Shown here piece by piece: positions 25,619 to 34,547 of a DNA stretch of 64,000 nt. The stretch is from DASUAS01 sp963809795 (GTDB lineage: Bacteria; Actinomycetota; Acidimicrobiia; IMCC26256; DASPTH01), in contig CAWELN010000018.1 of NCBI GenBank assembly GCA_963809795.1, forward strand, positions 60,408-124,407, given 5' to 3'. The notes under the pieces were generated by a model that did not search any database, was not told where the DNA came from, and saw only the letters and a list, made by a program, of their open reading frames with translations. Made by a program: the position numbers and the translations under genes. Numbering within the stretch: the first letter of the stretch is position 1; each line of letters starts with the position of its first letter.

Positions 25619-25637
25619 TATCTTGTTCATCAAGTTA
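25619..25637. promoter_or_regulatory. Imperfect inverted repeat in the ssuA-side promoter region
   Basis: TATCTTG and CAAGTTA (6 of 7 complementary) flank TTCAT in the most AT-rich stretch of the 247-bp gap between Rrf2 and the transporter. TTGCTC at 25596 and TTATCT at 25618 could be the -35 and -10, which the repeat would overlap. It is not the same sequence as the 25113-25137 palindrome. Confidence 0.3.
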
Positions 25638-25672
25638 CTGCACAACCATCAGCGAGGCAGCGAGGGGACCCG

Positions 25673-25747
25673 ATGCGACCCGCATCCCTGAACGACGAGT
25701 GGGGCGAGATGAGCCGGGAGCACTTCGACGAGCGCTGTCACCCCTGA
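25673..25747 (+). CDS. Short Cys-containing leader ORF upstream of the sulfonate transporter (24 aa)
   Basis: ATG with GAGGGG 5 nt upstream; the peptide contains LNDEWGEMSREHFDERC and ends two residues after Cys (HP). It stops 49 bp before the substrate-binding-protein gene, which has its own AGGAGG. Its core is homologous to the leader ORF of the cysteine dioxygenase on the other strand (N-D-W-G-E-S-R-F-D-E-R-C conserved). Conserved Ser uses AGC here and TCG there, which argues for selection on the peptide. Confidence 0.65.
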   Translation: MRPASLNDEWGEMSREHFDERCHP

Positions 25748-25796
25748 CGCGCCGCCCACCGTCCCGCTCGTCAACTCCAGGAGGACCCTCTCCGCA

Positions 25797-26855
25797 ATGC
25801 GAACGTTCCGCACCACCACCAAGCTGCTGGCCATCGGCCTCGTCGCCGCGCTGGCGACGCTGTTCGCCGCGACCCTGCCGGCCGCCGCAGCCAAGCAGCA
25901 GAGCGGGCCGGTCACCCTCCGGCTCGGCTACTTCCCCAACGTCACCCACGCCCCTGCGCTGGTCGGCGTGCAGAGCGGCATCTTCAAGAAGGCGCTCGGC
26001 TCGAACGTCGACCTGCAGTTGAAGACCTTCAACAGCGGCACCGAAGAGCTCACCGCGATCCAAGCCGGAGCTCTCGACGCCGCGTACATCGGGCCGAACC
26101 CCACGATCACGGCGTGGACGCAGCTCGACAAGGGCGTCAAGATCGTCTCCGGCGCGGCGTCGGGCGGCGCGTACTTCGTGGTCGACAAGTCGATCAACAG
26201 CGCCGCCGATCTGAAGGGCAAGACCGTCGCTTCGCCGCAGCTCGGGAACACGCAGGACGTGTCGCTCCGCAACTGGTTGAAGACGAAGGGTCTCAACACG
26301 GACACGAGTGGCGGTGGTGACGTCAAGATCGTCCCGCAGGACAACGCCACGTCGCTCGCCTCGTTCCAGGCGGGCAACATCCAGGGCGCCTGGGTGCCCG
26401 AGCCCTGGGCGACGCGCCTCGTCAACGAGGGTGGCGGCAAGATCCTCGTGAACGAAGCCGACCTCTGGCCGGAGGGCAAGTACGTCACCACGCAGCTGAT
26501 CGCCACCACCGACTTCCTCAAGGCCCACCCCGACGTGGTGCAGAAGCTCGTCAACGGCCAGGTGGCGGCGAACGACTACATCAAGACCAACACCGCCGAC
26601 GCGGAGACCGACGTCTCGGACGGGATCAAGGCCATCACCGGCAAGCCGATCGACGGCAACCTGGTCATCGCGTCGTTCAAGAACATCGAGTTCACGAATG
26701 ACCCGATCGCATCGTCGCTCGTGACCGACAACGCGACCCAGAAGAAGTTCGGGTTCCCGGCGGCGTCGAGCCTCAAGGGCCTGTACGACCTCTCGTTCCT
26801 CAACAAGGCACTGAAGGCGGCAAAGGAGCCCACCGTGTCCACACCGAAGCTGTGA
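25797..26855 (+). CDS. Sulfonate/taurine/nitrate-type ABC transporter substrate-binding protein (SsuA-like)
   Basis: A 352-aa protein. The N-terminal signal peptide has a basic start, hydrophobic core and ends ATLPAAAAKQ; there is no lipobox Cys. The mature part begins VTLRLGYFPNVTHAPALVGVQSG (typical of the NMT1/SsuA family) and contains ELTAIQAGALDAAYIGPNP and QGAWVPEPWATRLV. It captures an alkanesulfonate or similar anion outside the cell. The ATG has AGGAGG upstream. It is the first gene of a three-gene transporter operon. Confidence 0.9.
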   Translation: MRTFRTTTKLLAIGLVAALATLFAATLPAAAAKQQSGPVTLRLGYFPNVTHAPALVGVQSGIFKKALGSNVDLQLKTFNSGTEELTAIQAGALDAAYIGPNPTITAWTQLDKGVKIVSGAASGGAYFVVDKSINSAADLKGKTVASPQLGNTQDVSLRNWLKTKGLNTDTSGGGDVKIVPQDNATSLASFQAGNIQGAWVPEPWATRLVNEGGGKILVNEADLWPEGKYVTTQLIATTDFLKAHPDVVQKLVNGQVAANDYIKTNTADAETDVSDGIKAITGKPIDGNLVIASFKNIEFTNDPIASSLVTDNATQKKFGFPAASSLKGLYDLSFLNKALKAAKEPTVSTPKL

Positions 26856-27661
26856 CCACACACGCCCCTCAGCACGTCGTGGAGTCCTCGACCAACCCCC
26901 CGGTCGAGGACTCCACGCGTCCCGCGGTCACCCTCGACCACGTGTCCAAGGTCTTCGGGACACAGGGCGATTCCCTGCACGCGCTGGACAACATCACGCT
27001 CGAGGTCGCGCGGGGCGAGTTCGTGTGCCTGCTCGGCGCGTCCGGGTGCGGCAAGAGCACGTTGCTCAACATCGTTGCCGGCCTCGATGCGGCGAGTGCG
27101 GGCACCGTCGACACCGGCGACGCACGCACCACGCTGATGTTCCAGGAATCGGCACTCTTCCCCTGGCTGACCGCTCGCGGGAACGTCGAGCTTCCGCTCA
27201 AGATCCGGAAGCTTCCGCGCGCCGTGCGACACGAGAAGGCCGACAAGCTGCTCGAGCTCGTCAACCTCAGCACCTTCGGCGGGAAGATGCCCCACGAGCT
27301 GTCGGGCGGAATGCGACAGCGGGTCGCGCTCGCTCGCGCGCTGGCCCAGGAGGCAGACGTCCTCCTCATGGACGAGCCGTTCGGTGCGCTCGACGCGATG
27401 ACGCGCGACGTCCTGCACGAGGAGCTCGAGCGGGTGTGGCGGGAGAACGATCTCACGGTCATCTTCGTCACGCACAACGTGCGCGAGGCCGTCCGCCTCG
27501 GCGACCGGGTCATTCTGCTGTCGAGCCGACCAGGGCGGATCGTCGAGGAGTACCCGATCAAGATCGATCGACCACGGCGACTGGATTCGTTCGACGTCGC
27601 CGGGCTCGCGGCCACGATCACCGACCGGCTCAAGGACGAGGTGCGCCGCCATGGCCGTTGA
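26852..27661 (+). CDS. ABC transporter ATP-binding protein (SsuB-like)
   Basis: A 269-aa ATPase with Walker A LLGASGCGKSTLLN, Q-loop MFQESALFPWL, signature LSGGMRQRVALARALAQE and Walker B VLLMDEPFGALDAMTR. It powers import of the substrate bound by the upstream protein. The GTG start overlaps the previous stop (GTGA). The 3' end overlaps the permease start by 11 bp. Confidence 0.95.
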   Translation: MTTHAPQHVVESSTNPPVEDSTRPAVTLDHVSKVFGTQGDSLHALDNITLEVARGEFVCLLGASGCGKSTLLNIVAGLDAASAGTVDTGDARTTLMFQESALFPWLTARGNVELPLKIRKLPRAVRHEKADKLLELVNLSTFGGKMPHELSGGMRQRVALARALAQEADVLLMDEPFGALDAMTRDVLHEELERVWRENDLTVIFVTHNVREAVRLGDRVILLSSRPGRIVEEYPIKIDRPRRLDSFDVAGLAATITDRLKDEVRRHGR

Positions 27662-28509
27662 CGAGCGCACCCTGACCGCGGGCCTCGACGCGCTCGAGGT
27701 GCCGGTTGCGCCGCGCGTGTCGCGGGCCCGGCGAATCTTTCGCAGCACGTGGCCGAAGCTGCTGGCGATCGCGATCGTCTGGGGGATCTGGCAGCTCCTC
27801 TACTGGACCGAATGGAGGCCGCACTACGCGCTTCCGTCCCCGGACGAGGCCGTGCGCTCGATCTTCGACAACTGGAGCGTCATCTCCACCGCGATCCGCA
27901 ACACGCTTTCGCGCGCGGTCTACGGCTACGCACTCGCGCTGGTCATCGGCACCACGATCGGAGCGCTCGTGGCTCGCAACAAGGTGCTGCGAGCTGCGAT
28001 CGGGTCGATGATCACAGGACTGCAAACCATGCCCTCCGTGGCGTGGTTCCCCGCCGCGCTGCTTGCTCTTCGGACTCAACGAGAGCGCGATCATCTTCGT
28101 CGTCGTCATGGGTGCGGCGCCGTCGATCGCCAACGGACTGATCAACGGCATCGACAACATCTCGCCGGTGCTCCTCCGCGCCGGTCGCATCCTCGGGGCA
28201 CGGCGGTTCACCGCGTTCCGCACCGTCATCCTTCCCGCGGCCATGCCCTCGTTCATCGGCGGCCTCAAGCAGGGTTGGGCGTTCGCGTGGCGGAGCCTCC
28301 TCGCCGGCGAGCTCATCGTGCTGATCCCCGGGAAGTTCTCGCTCGGCCAGCAACTCGACAACGCGCGCCAACTCGCCGACGCCCCTGGGCTCTACGGCAT
28401 GATGATCGTCATCTTCGTCATCGGGGTGCTGGTCGACACGTTCGTGTTCGGTTTCGCCGAGCGGAAGATCCGCAAGCGCTACGGACTGGTGGACACCACG
28501 GCAGCCTGA
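27651..28509 (+). CDS. ABC transporter permease (SsuC-like), frameshifted
   Basis: The first part (to about 28060) encodes the N-terminal helix KLLAIAIVWGIWQLLYW, LPSPDEAVRS and LQTMPSVAWFPAALL. The rest continues in another frame: LLFGLNESAIIFVVVMG, then ARRFTAFRTVILPAAMPSFIGGLKQGWAFAW, containing the EAA-like loop that contacts the ATPase. One base too many (or two too few) at about 28056-28068 breaks the frame. Joined, the protein would be ~285 aa, normal for SsuC. It is either an assembly indel or an inactivated transporter. Confidence 0.85.
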
Positions 28510-28556
28510 GGTCCCACGCGGGAACACCGTCGAACGCGGCGCGGTTGTGCCGCTCC

Positions 28557-29192
28557 ATGACTGACATCGCCATCCTCGGAACCGGCAACATCGGCGGGAC
28601 CCTGGCCCGGCGCTGGGCGCAGGCAGGACACGACCTCACCCTCGGAGTCCGCGACACCGGGACCGACCGTGTGCGGGCGTTGGTCGACGAGCTCACCGGC
28701 GCGGGTGTGACGGTGTCGGCAGCACCAATCGAAGCGGCGATCTCGTCGGCGCCCGTCGTGGTGATCGCGATCCCGGGTGCTTCGGTTCCCGATCTCCTCG
28801 AGACCGTCGGCGGCGCGCTGGCCGGACGCGTCGTCGTCGACACCACCAATGACATGACCGCGACCGTCGCCCACCATGCAGACGCGTTCACGCAGCACGC
28901 GCCCCAGGCCGTCGTGTACCGCGCGTTCAACACGCTCGGTTGGGAGAACTTCGCCGAGCCCGACCACGACGGAGAGACCGCCGATCTCTTCTACTGCGGT
29001 GCCGACGACGGACTCGGGCGCGGCGTGGTCGAGGGGCTCATCCGTGACGTCGGGCTCGGTCCGGTCTATGTCGGCGGGCTCGACCAGGCCGATGTGCTCG
29101 ACGGGGTCTTACGCCTGTGGTTCGCGGTGGCCATCGGGCAGGGTCGCGGTCGGCACACCGCGTTCAAGATGCTCCCGGGCCGGCACCGCTAG
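28557..29192 (+). CDS. NADPH-dependent F420 reductase-like NAD-binding protein
   Basis: A 211-aa protein with the dinucleotide motif AILGTGNIGGTLARRWAQAGHDLTLGVRD, then VVVIAIPGASVPDLLE and a domain ending AFNTLGWENF...FYCGADDG. This matches the F420:NADP oxidoreductase-like family found in actinobacteria and archaea. It may reduce NADP+ with F420H2 or a related cofactor. Start MTDIAIL is chosen at the beginning of the Rossmann fold; the frame is open upstream only because of the permease frameshift. Confidence 0.8.
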   Translation: MTDIAILGTGNIGGTLARRWAQAGHDLTLGVRDTGTDRVRALVDELTGAGVTVSAAPIEAAISSAPVVVIAIPGASVPDLLETVGGALAGRVVVDTTNDMTATVAHHADAFTQHAPQAVVYRAFNTLGWENFAEPDHDGETADLFYCGADDGLGRGVVEGLIRDVGLGPVYVGGLDQADVLDGVLRLWFAVAIGQGRGRHTAFKMLPGRHR

Positions 29193-29196
29193 CGCA

Positions 29197-30420
29197 TCAG
29201 GCGATGAGCTGACCCTGACCCTTGAGCAGCGCGCTGTTCGGGTTCTCCGGCAGCTCCGCGAGCGGCTGCGCGATCTCGGCCACGGTCGGCCCGTACTGCT
29301 GCGCCGCCGGCGCCAATGCGTTGAGGTCGAAGTCGTAGAGCTTCGCCGCGTTCTCGGCGAGGATGCGCTTGAGCTCGGCCGGGTCGGCATCGTGGAACAC
29401 CTGCCGCAGGTGCTCGGTCGTGAACGGTCCGGTGCCCTCGTCGTGGGGGTAGTCACTCCCCCACATGAAGCGGTCGGCGCCCATCATCGTGCGAGCGGCC
29501 GCGTCCGCCGGCCCGGGCTGGCTCGCCGCGACCCAGCAATTCTGGTGGAAGTACTCGGTGGCCGAGCGCGCCAGCGCGTTCTCCTCCGTGTACTTCAGCT
29601 CGCCGATCTCACCCTTTCGCACGTTCGCGATGATGGCGTCGAGCTGCTTCAGCAGCGGCGGGATCCATGCCGCGCCCATCTCCGTCATCACGAACTTGAG
29701 GCGCGGGAACCGCTCGAACACACCGCTCAGCGTCAGGTACACGAACGGCCGCTGCGAGTAGAACGGCACCTCGCTGATCATGATCATCGGGACCGAGGCG
29801 AAACGGCCGTAGTCGGGTGAGCCGGTGCCGCCGTGCGCGTTCACCGGGATCTCGAGGTCCTCGAGGACCGCCCACAGTCGGTCGTAGTCGGGGTGGTACA
29901 GCGGCCGGACCCACTTCTGGTCGGGCGCGATGTTGGGGAGGAGGACACCACCGCGCAGGTCGTGCTCCTTGATCCACTTCGCGTCCTCGATCGCGTCGTC
30001 GATGTCGTTGAGGAAGATCTGCCCGATGCCGGCCCGGCGCTCCGGGAAGCGGGAGCAGAAGTCGACCATCCACCGGTTGTGCGCCTGGATGCCGGCGCGC
30101 CGGTGCTCGTAGTCGTCCTCCTTCGGCGGCGGAGCGAACAGCACGAAGCTGGGGAAGAACGGCGGCACGGTGTTGGGGAAGATCACCTCGCCGACGACGC
30201 CGTCGGCGTTCTGGTCGGAGTTGCGCCGCTCGTCGTCCCAGTTGCGGACCCGGAGGCTGGTGTCGCGCAGGTCCTTCCACGGGTTCTTGTACTTGTCGCG
30301 CCATGCGTCGAAGTCGGGGACGTACTTCTCGTCGAGGTACTCACGGTACGTCTCGTGGTTCGCACCTGCGTGCGTGTCGGCCGAGATGATCGTGTAGTGG
30401 TCCGTGGTCGCCGTGGCCAT
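29197..30420 (-). CDS. Amidohydrolase family protein (PF04909 type)
   Basis: A 407-aa TIM-barrel hydrolase/decarboxylase. Metal-site elements are YTIISADTHAGA (DxH), NAHGGTGSPDYGRF, and the C-terminal MWGSDYPHDEGT. It resembles ACMSD-type 'amidohydrolase 2' proteins common in Acidimicrobiia and mycobacteria, which act on aromatic or lactone substrates. GGGGGAT precedes the ATG. Its convergent neighbour ends 4 bp away. Two more members of the family are at 48.4 and 54.8 kb. Confidence 0.88.
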   Translation of the reverse strand: MATATTDHYTIISADTHAGANHETYREYLDEKYVPDFDAWRDKYKNPWKDLRDTSLRVRNWDDERRNSDQNADGVVGEVIFPNTVPPFFPSFVLFAPPPKEDDYEHRRAGIQAHNRWMVDFCSRFPERRAGIGQIFLNDIDDAIEDAKWIKEHDLRGGVLLPNIAPDQKWVRPLYHPDYDRLWAVLEDLEIPVNAHGGTGSPDYGRFASVPMIMISEVPFYSQRPFVYLTLSGVFERFPRLKFVMTEMGAAWIPPLLKQLDAIIANVRKGEIGELKYTEENALARSATEYFHQNCWVAASQPGPADAAARTMMGADRFMWGSDYPHDEGTGPFTTEHLRQVFHDADPAELKRILAENAAKLYDFDLNALAPAAQQYGPTVAEIAQPLAELPENPNSALLKGQGQLIA

Positions 30421-30494
30421 GATGATCCCCCGGTCTCGTCGGAATGACTCCTTCCTTTGTACCCCACCGCCCGCCGTCGGAGCGAAGGGGGCGA

Positions 30495-30512
30495 CGCCGC
30501 CTCCTGGCGGCG
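30495..30512 (-). terminator. Hairpin downstream of the PspC-type operon
   Basis: CGCCGCC-TCCT-GGCGGCG is a perfect 7-bp stem with 4-nt loop in the 181-bp gap after the small membrane gene (ends 30602) and before the amidohydrolase start. No U-run is present. The rest of this gap shows only a possible promoter with TACAAAGGAAGGAG on the minus strand. Confidence 0.35.
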
Positions 30513-30601
30513 GGTTCGAGGTCGCCGGTGAGGGTCGAACCGAGCTCGTACCCGAGGACCTTGGCGTCACCGACCGCGGCGGCGACCGCCCATCGACCTG
30601 A

Positions 30602-30799
30602 TCACTCCTCGACGGCGCCCCGATGACGCGTGGTGGCGCTGATCACGCCCGCGACGCCGAGCGCGACCAGGAACAGCCCCGGCACCCAGCCGCGATCGAG
30701 GCCGAGCCACGTCCAGCGGGTGATGGCGTACGCGAGCCCGAGTACGACGAACGTCGCCCCGAACACGAGCGCGATCGCATCGAGCTCATGACGTTCCAC
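30602..30799 (-). CDS. Small two-helix membrane protein
   Basis: A 65-aa protein with two hydrophobic segments (AIALVFGATFVVLGLAYAI and VPGLFLVALGVAGVIS) joined by TRWTWLGLDRGW. The GTG start overlaps the PspC gene stop by 14 bp, suggesting coupling. It is unrecognised, but similar small proteins often accompany PspC/LiaF envelope-stress genes. Confidence 0.65.
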   Translation of the reverse strand: MERHELDAIALVFGATFVVLGLAYAITRWTWLGLDRGWVPGLFLVALGVAGVISATTRHRGAVEE

Positions 30800-32048
30800 T
30801 GATCGTCTCCCTTCGATCGAGACCGCGCATGACGTGCACGTTTCCGGCGCCCACATCGGCATCGAGGAACAACGTGCCGTCCCCACTCACACCAGGGCGG
30901 TCGAGACGGAGGCTGCTCGGGCAGCACTCCTGGCTCTGCCGTCCGAAGGCGGTGACGCTGCCCACTCCCGCGTGCCCGTCGACCACGACGCGCACGCCGT
31001 CGGGCACGGTCACGTTGAGCTGACCGATCCCGAGCTGCGCATGCACGTGCCGGCGTGCGCCGGTGAAGTCGACGCGGCGCAGGTCGAGGGAGAGGTCACC
31101 GATCGCGAGCTCGTAGGACCGGTGCACCGCGGCGAGCGTCGTCGGGCGGTAGGTCGGATTCCCGATGCCGCCTTCGAGCGGGACGTCGACGAGGCCGAGC
31201 CCGCCGACCACCAGCACGAGCGGGATGCCCAGGGCGATGAGCCCCCGTGACCGTCCCCACCACGCGCTCACGACCAGGGCCCCGCCGACGACGACCAACG
31301 CCAGCGCGAGCACGACCCCGACATCCAGGTCGACGACGCCGGCGGCGTCGAGCAACCACGCCGCGCCCGCCAGGACGAGGAGCAGGCTCCAGGTGACCGC
31401 GCCGAGGTACGAACGCGGACGGGGCGGACGGGTCGGGGTCGGGGACGCGGCGGAGGGCGCGTGCCCGGTGTACGGCTCCGTGGGTGTCTCGACGCCGGGC
31501 TCGGTCCCCGCGGTCGGCACCGTCGGCACCGTCGGCATCGGTGCCGTCGCGGACGGCGCCGGTGGTGCGGGCGCGCCGGGAGCCGGACCCCGCTCGTCCT
31601 GCGTGTCGCGCGTGCGCAGCCACAGCACGGCGGCGCCGAGCGCGATGAGGAGCACCGGCCAGAACGCGCCGTCGCCGCGGATCGTCCATCCCAACCGGCC
31701 CCCGATCGTGGCCAGCCCGAGCGCGACGAGGCCGTAGCCGATCAGCTGCCGGCGGTCGGCGTGGGCCGCCTCGACGCCGGGCGCGGTCGGCGCCACCGGG
31801 AGCACGATCCAGCCGAGGAGGTAGGCGATCACGCCCACACCACCGAGGAACGCGGCGACCACGAACGCCAGCCGCACCAGGACCACGTCGATGCCCAGGT
31901 AGTCGGCCACCCCGCCCGCCACCCCGCCCAGCAGGCGTTCGTCGGAGCGGCGCGCCAGCCGCCGGGGAGGGGGCGGCGGAGCGGCGGGCGAGGGGTCGGG
32001 CCCGGTCGGGTCGGTCCGCGGGTCGGGTCCGGTCGGCGGTGCGTCCAT
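30786..32048 (-). CDS. PspC domain membrane protein with LiaF-like C-terminus
   Basis: A 420-aa protein. The N-terminal Pro-rich cytosolic segment is followed by a PspC domain (RLARRSDERLLGGVAGGVADYLG, VRLAFVVAAFLGGVGVIAYL), several membrane helices with a Pro/Thr-rich linker, and a C-terminal beta-rich region (LDLRRVDFTGARRHVHAQLG, LNVTVPDGVRVVVDG) like the LiaF/DUF2154 envelope-stress domain. It is probably a membrane sensor or modulator for the divergent PspC-type histidine kinase. Start MDAPPTG; an ATG 12 nt upstream is also possible. Confidence 0.85.
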   Translation of the reverse strand: MDAPPTGPDPRTDPTGPDPSPAAPPPPPRRLARRSDERLLGGVAGGVADYLGIDVVLVRLAFVVAAFLGGVGVIAYLLGWIVLPVAPTAPGVEAAHADRRQLIGYGLVALGLATIGGRLGWTIRGDGAFWPVLLIALGAAVLWLRTRDTQDERGPAPGAPAPPAPSATAPMPTVPTVPTAGTEPGVETPTEPYTGHAPSAASPTPTRPPRPRSYLGAVTWSLLLVLAGAAWLLDAAGVVDLDVGVVLALALVVVGGALVVSAWWGRSRGLIALGIPLVLVVGGLGLVDVPLEGGIGNPTYRPTTLAAVHRSYELAIGDLSLDLRRVDFTGARRHVHAQLGIGQLNVTVPDGVRVVVDGHAGVGSVTAFGRQSQECCPSSLRLDRPGVSGDGTLFLDADVGAGNVHVMRGLDRRETISGTS

Positions 32049-32231
32049 GGCCGAGATCATCCGCGGCCGGCACGCTGGCCACCATCGGGGATCCCCCGGA
32101 TGGCACCCTGACCGCCGCGCCCGGATCCCGGGGGCCACCCCCATGCCGTTTCGGGGACCGGCGCGCGATCATCGGAGGTCCATCCGCCGCGACGCGCACG
32201 CCGGCGCGCCGGCGATCCGAGGGAGCCGGAC

Positions 32232-33463
32232 GTGAGACACGCCAGCGGTCCACCCGTCACCACCCGTCACGCGCTCACGCGCCGATCACGACAGAAGGTC
32301 GTCGCCGGTGTCGCCGGCGGGATCGGCGACGACTTCCACATCGAGGCGAACCTGGTGCGGCTCGCGTTCGTGGTGCTCACGCTCGCGGGGGGCGCCGGCA
32401 TCGTGCTCTACGCCGCCGGGTGGCTCTTCCTGCCGACCGACGACGGCGCCGGTCGCGACGTCGCCCGCAACGACCTGGTGCAGGTGCTGGCGCTGGGCGC
32501 GGTCACACTCGGGGTGTTACTGCTCGCGCAGTCGCTCGGTCTCGGCTTCAGCAGCGCGTTGCTCTGGCCGATCGTGCTCGCGGCGATGGGCACCGCGTTG
32601 ATCGTCGGTCGCAGCGGTCGCCCGATCGACGAGCTCATCGGCGAGCTGGTGCGCCGTGACCGGGGCCCGGTGCGGCACGACACGACGACGCCCGAGACCG
32701 CGTCGGTCCTGCGGGTCGTCGTCGGCGGCGCGCTCGTCGTCGCCGGCGTGGGCGCGTTCCTGGCCACGCAGGGCGCGTTCCGGGCCGTCGGACAGGGCCT
32801 CCTGGCGGTGGCGGTGATCCTCGGTGGTCTCGGGCTGGTGTTCGGTCCCTGGCTCTGGCGACTGTGGACGGCGCTCGTCGAGGAGCGGAGCGAGCGCATC
32901 CGTTCCGACGAGCGGGCCGAGATGGCGGCGCACCTGCACGACTCGGTGCTCCAGACCCTGGCCCTCATCCAGCGCCGGGCCGACGATCCGCGCGCGGTCG
33001 TGGGCCTGGCCCGGAGCCAGGAACGCGAGCTGCGGGCCTGGCTGTTCGGCCGCGCGCCGCGCGCGCCGACCGCGACCTCGGCGACGCCCTCGAAGCGACC
33101 GCGGCCGACGTCGAGCAACGCCAGGGCGTGCCCATCGAGACCGTGCGGGTGGGCGGAGACTGCCCGCTCGACGACCGCCTGCGCGCCCTGGTCGCGGCCA
33201 CCCAGGAGGCCATCGTGAACGCGGCCCGCCATTCCGGCGCGCCGCTGGTCGCGGTCTACGAAGAGGTGGAGACCGACCTGGTGACCGTGTTCGTGCGCGA
33301 CCGCGGGCGGGGGTTCGATCCCGCCTCGATCCCGACCGATCGCGGGGGCATCGCCGAGTCGATCACCGGTCGCATGCAACGCAACGGGGGCGTCGCGGTG
33401 ATCCGTTCGCGACCGGGCCAGGGCACCGAGGTGGAGCTCTCGATGAAACGCGTCCCGGCATGA
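32232..33463 (+). CDS. PspC-domain sensor histidine kinase (NarL/LiaS class), frameshifted
   Basis: The N-terminal PspC domain (RRSRQKVVAGVAGGIGDDF, VRLAFVVLTLAGGAGIVLY) is followed by membrane helices and the HisKA_3 dimerisation box AEMAAHLHDSVLQTLALIQ with the phospho-acceptor His. The frame breaks inside a GC-dinucleotide run at about 33049-33066. The ATPase half (ALVAATQEAIVNAARHSGAP N-box, VFVRDRGRGFDP, GTEVELSM) continues in another frame and ends with TGA overlapping the regulator ATG. A joined protein would be ~410 aa. It probably senses envelope stress. Confidence 0.88.
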
Positions 33464-34104
33464 CCCCGGCGGGCCTGCGGGTCTTCCTGGTCGACGACCA
33501 CCACCTGTTCCGCAGCGGAGTGCGCGCCGAGCTCGGCGACGACGCCGACGTCATCGGTGAGGCGTCGGAGGTCGACGCCGCCATCGAGATGATCTGCGAA
33601 CGAATGCCCGAGGTCGTGCTGGTCGACGTCCACATGCCGGACGGCGGGGGTGAAGCGGTGATCCGCGGCGTGCTCGCGGAGCGTCCACACGTCCGCTTCC
33701 TCGCGTTGTCGGTGTCCGACGCACCCGAGGACGTCATCGCGGTGATCCGGGCCGGCGCGCGCGGCTACGTCACGAAGACCATCTCCGGGCCGGAGCTCGT
33801 GGACGCCATCCGCCGGGTCGCGGCCGACGACGCCGTCTTCTCACCCCGTCTCGCCGGCTTCGTGCTCGACGCGTTCTCCCACGTGCCGCTCGATGCGGTC
33901 GACCCTGAGCTCGACCAGCTGACGGCCCGCGAGCGGGAGGTCCTCCGTCACCTCGCGCGCGGGTACGCGTACAAGGAGATCGCACGGCAGCTCGACATCT
34001 CCACCAAGACGGTGGAGTCGCACGTGTCCTCGGTGCTGCGCAAGCTCCAGCTGTCGAACCGTCACGAGCTCACGCGCTGGGCGACGGAGCGCCGCATCGT
34101 GTGA
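33460..34104 (+). CDS. Response regulator, NarL/LuxR family
   Basis: A 214-aa regulator. The receiver domain has acidic VFLVDDHHLF, phospho-acceptor Asp in VVLVDVHMPDGGG, and Lys in GYVTKTISG. The LuxR-type HTH is LTAREREVLRHLARGYAYKEIARQL and STKTVESHVSSVLRKL. ATGA overlap with the kinase gene shows they form one two-component system; the divergent PspC gene is the likely target. Confidence 0.95.
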   Translation: MTPAGLRVFLVDDHHLFRSGVRAELGDDADVIGEASEVDAAIEMICERMPEVVLVDVHMPDGGGEAVIRGVLAERPHVRFLALSVSDAPEDVIAVIRAGARGYVTKTISGPELVDAIRRVAADDAVFSPRLAGFVLDAFSHVPLDAVDPELDQLTAREREVLRHLARGYAYKEIARQLDISTKTVESHVSSVLRKLQLSNRHELTRWATERRIV

Positions 34105-34116
34105 GCAGGCGCCGGC

Positions 34117-34533
34117 TCAGCCGACCGTGATCCGGCGGCGGGCGAGCTGCCACCCACGCTCGCCCTTCACCAGCACGTCGTCGTACTGGCCCATCGTGCG
34201 CAGCGTCGGTGTGGTCGACGTCGAGCCGAAGAACATGAAGTAGGAGCGGGCGGTGGCGCGGTCGTCGCTCTCGACGTCGATGGCGATGGTGGTCAGGACG
34301 TGGCGGCTCTCGGTCCCGGGGCCCTGCAGCCCGCTGGCCCGCCGTTCCTGCGCGCCGGCCAAGATCTCCGCGTGCCCTTTCTTCTCGTTGGCGGTCATGC
34401 CGACCGCCGGGTTGTCGGGCATGCCCCACACCGCGTCCTCGGTGAACAGCGTGAGGTACTCCTCGAGGTCGCCGGTGTCGGCGAGCTGCGCGATGCGCGC
34501 GAGGAGAGTGCGGATCTCGGCGTCGGCTCCCAT
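34117..34533 (-). CDS. SnoaL-like (NTF2 fold) protein
   Basis: A 138-aa protein with RIAQLADTGDLEEYLTLFTEDAVWGMPD near the N-terminus and GWQLARRRITV at the C-terminus, as in SnoaL-like polyketide cyclase/dehydratase-fold proteins. It has CGGTTTGGG-free, GC-rich coding like its neighbours. Catalytic role is unknown. It lies 14 bp after an SDR gene on the same strand, so it may act on that enzyme's product. Start MGADAEI; AAAGGG upstream. Confidence 0.8.
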   Translation of the reverse strand: MGADAEIRTLLARIAQLADTGDLEEYLTLFTEDAVWGMPDNPAVGMTANEKKGHAEILAGAQERRASGLQGPGTESRHVLTTIAIDVESDDRATARSYFMFFGSTSTTPTLRTMGQYDDVLVKGERGWQLARRRITVG

Positions 34534-34547
34534 CAGTGTCCCTTTCC

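Noticed and set aside
32049..32231. An operator in the divergent PspC region
   Set aside because: GGATCC-containing near-palindromes occur, but arms are short and expected in such GC-rich DNA.
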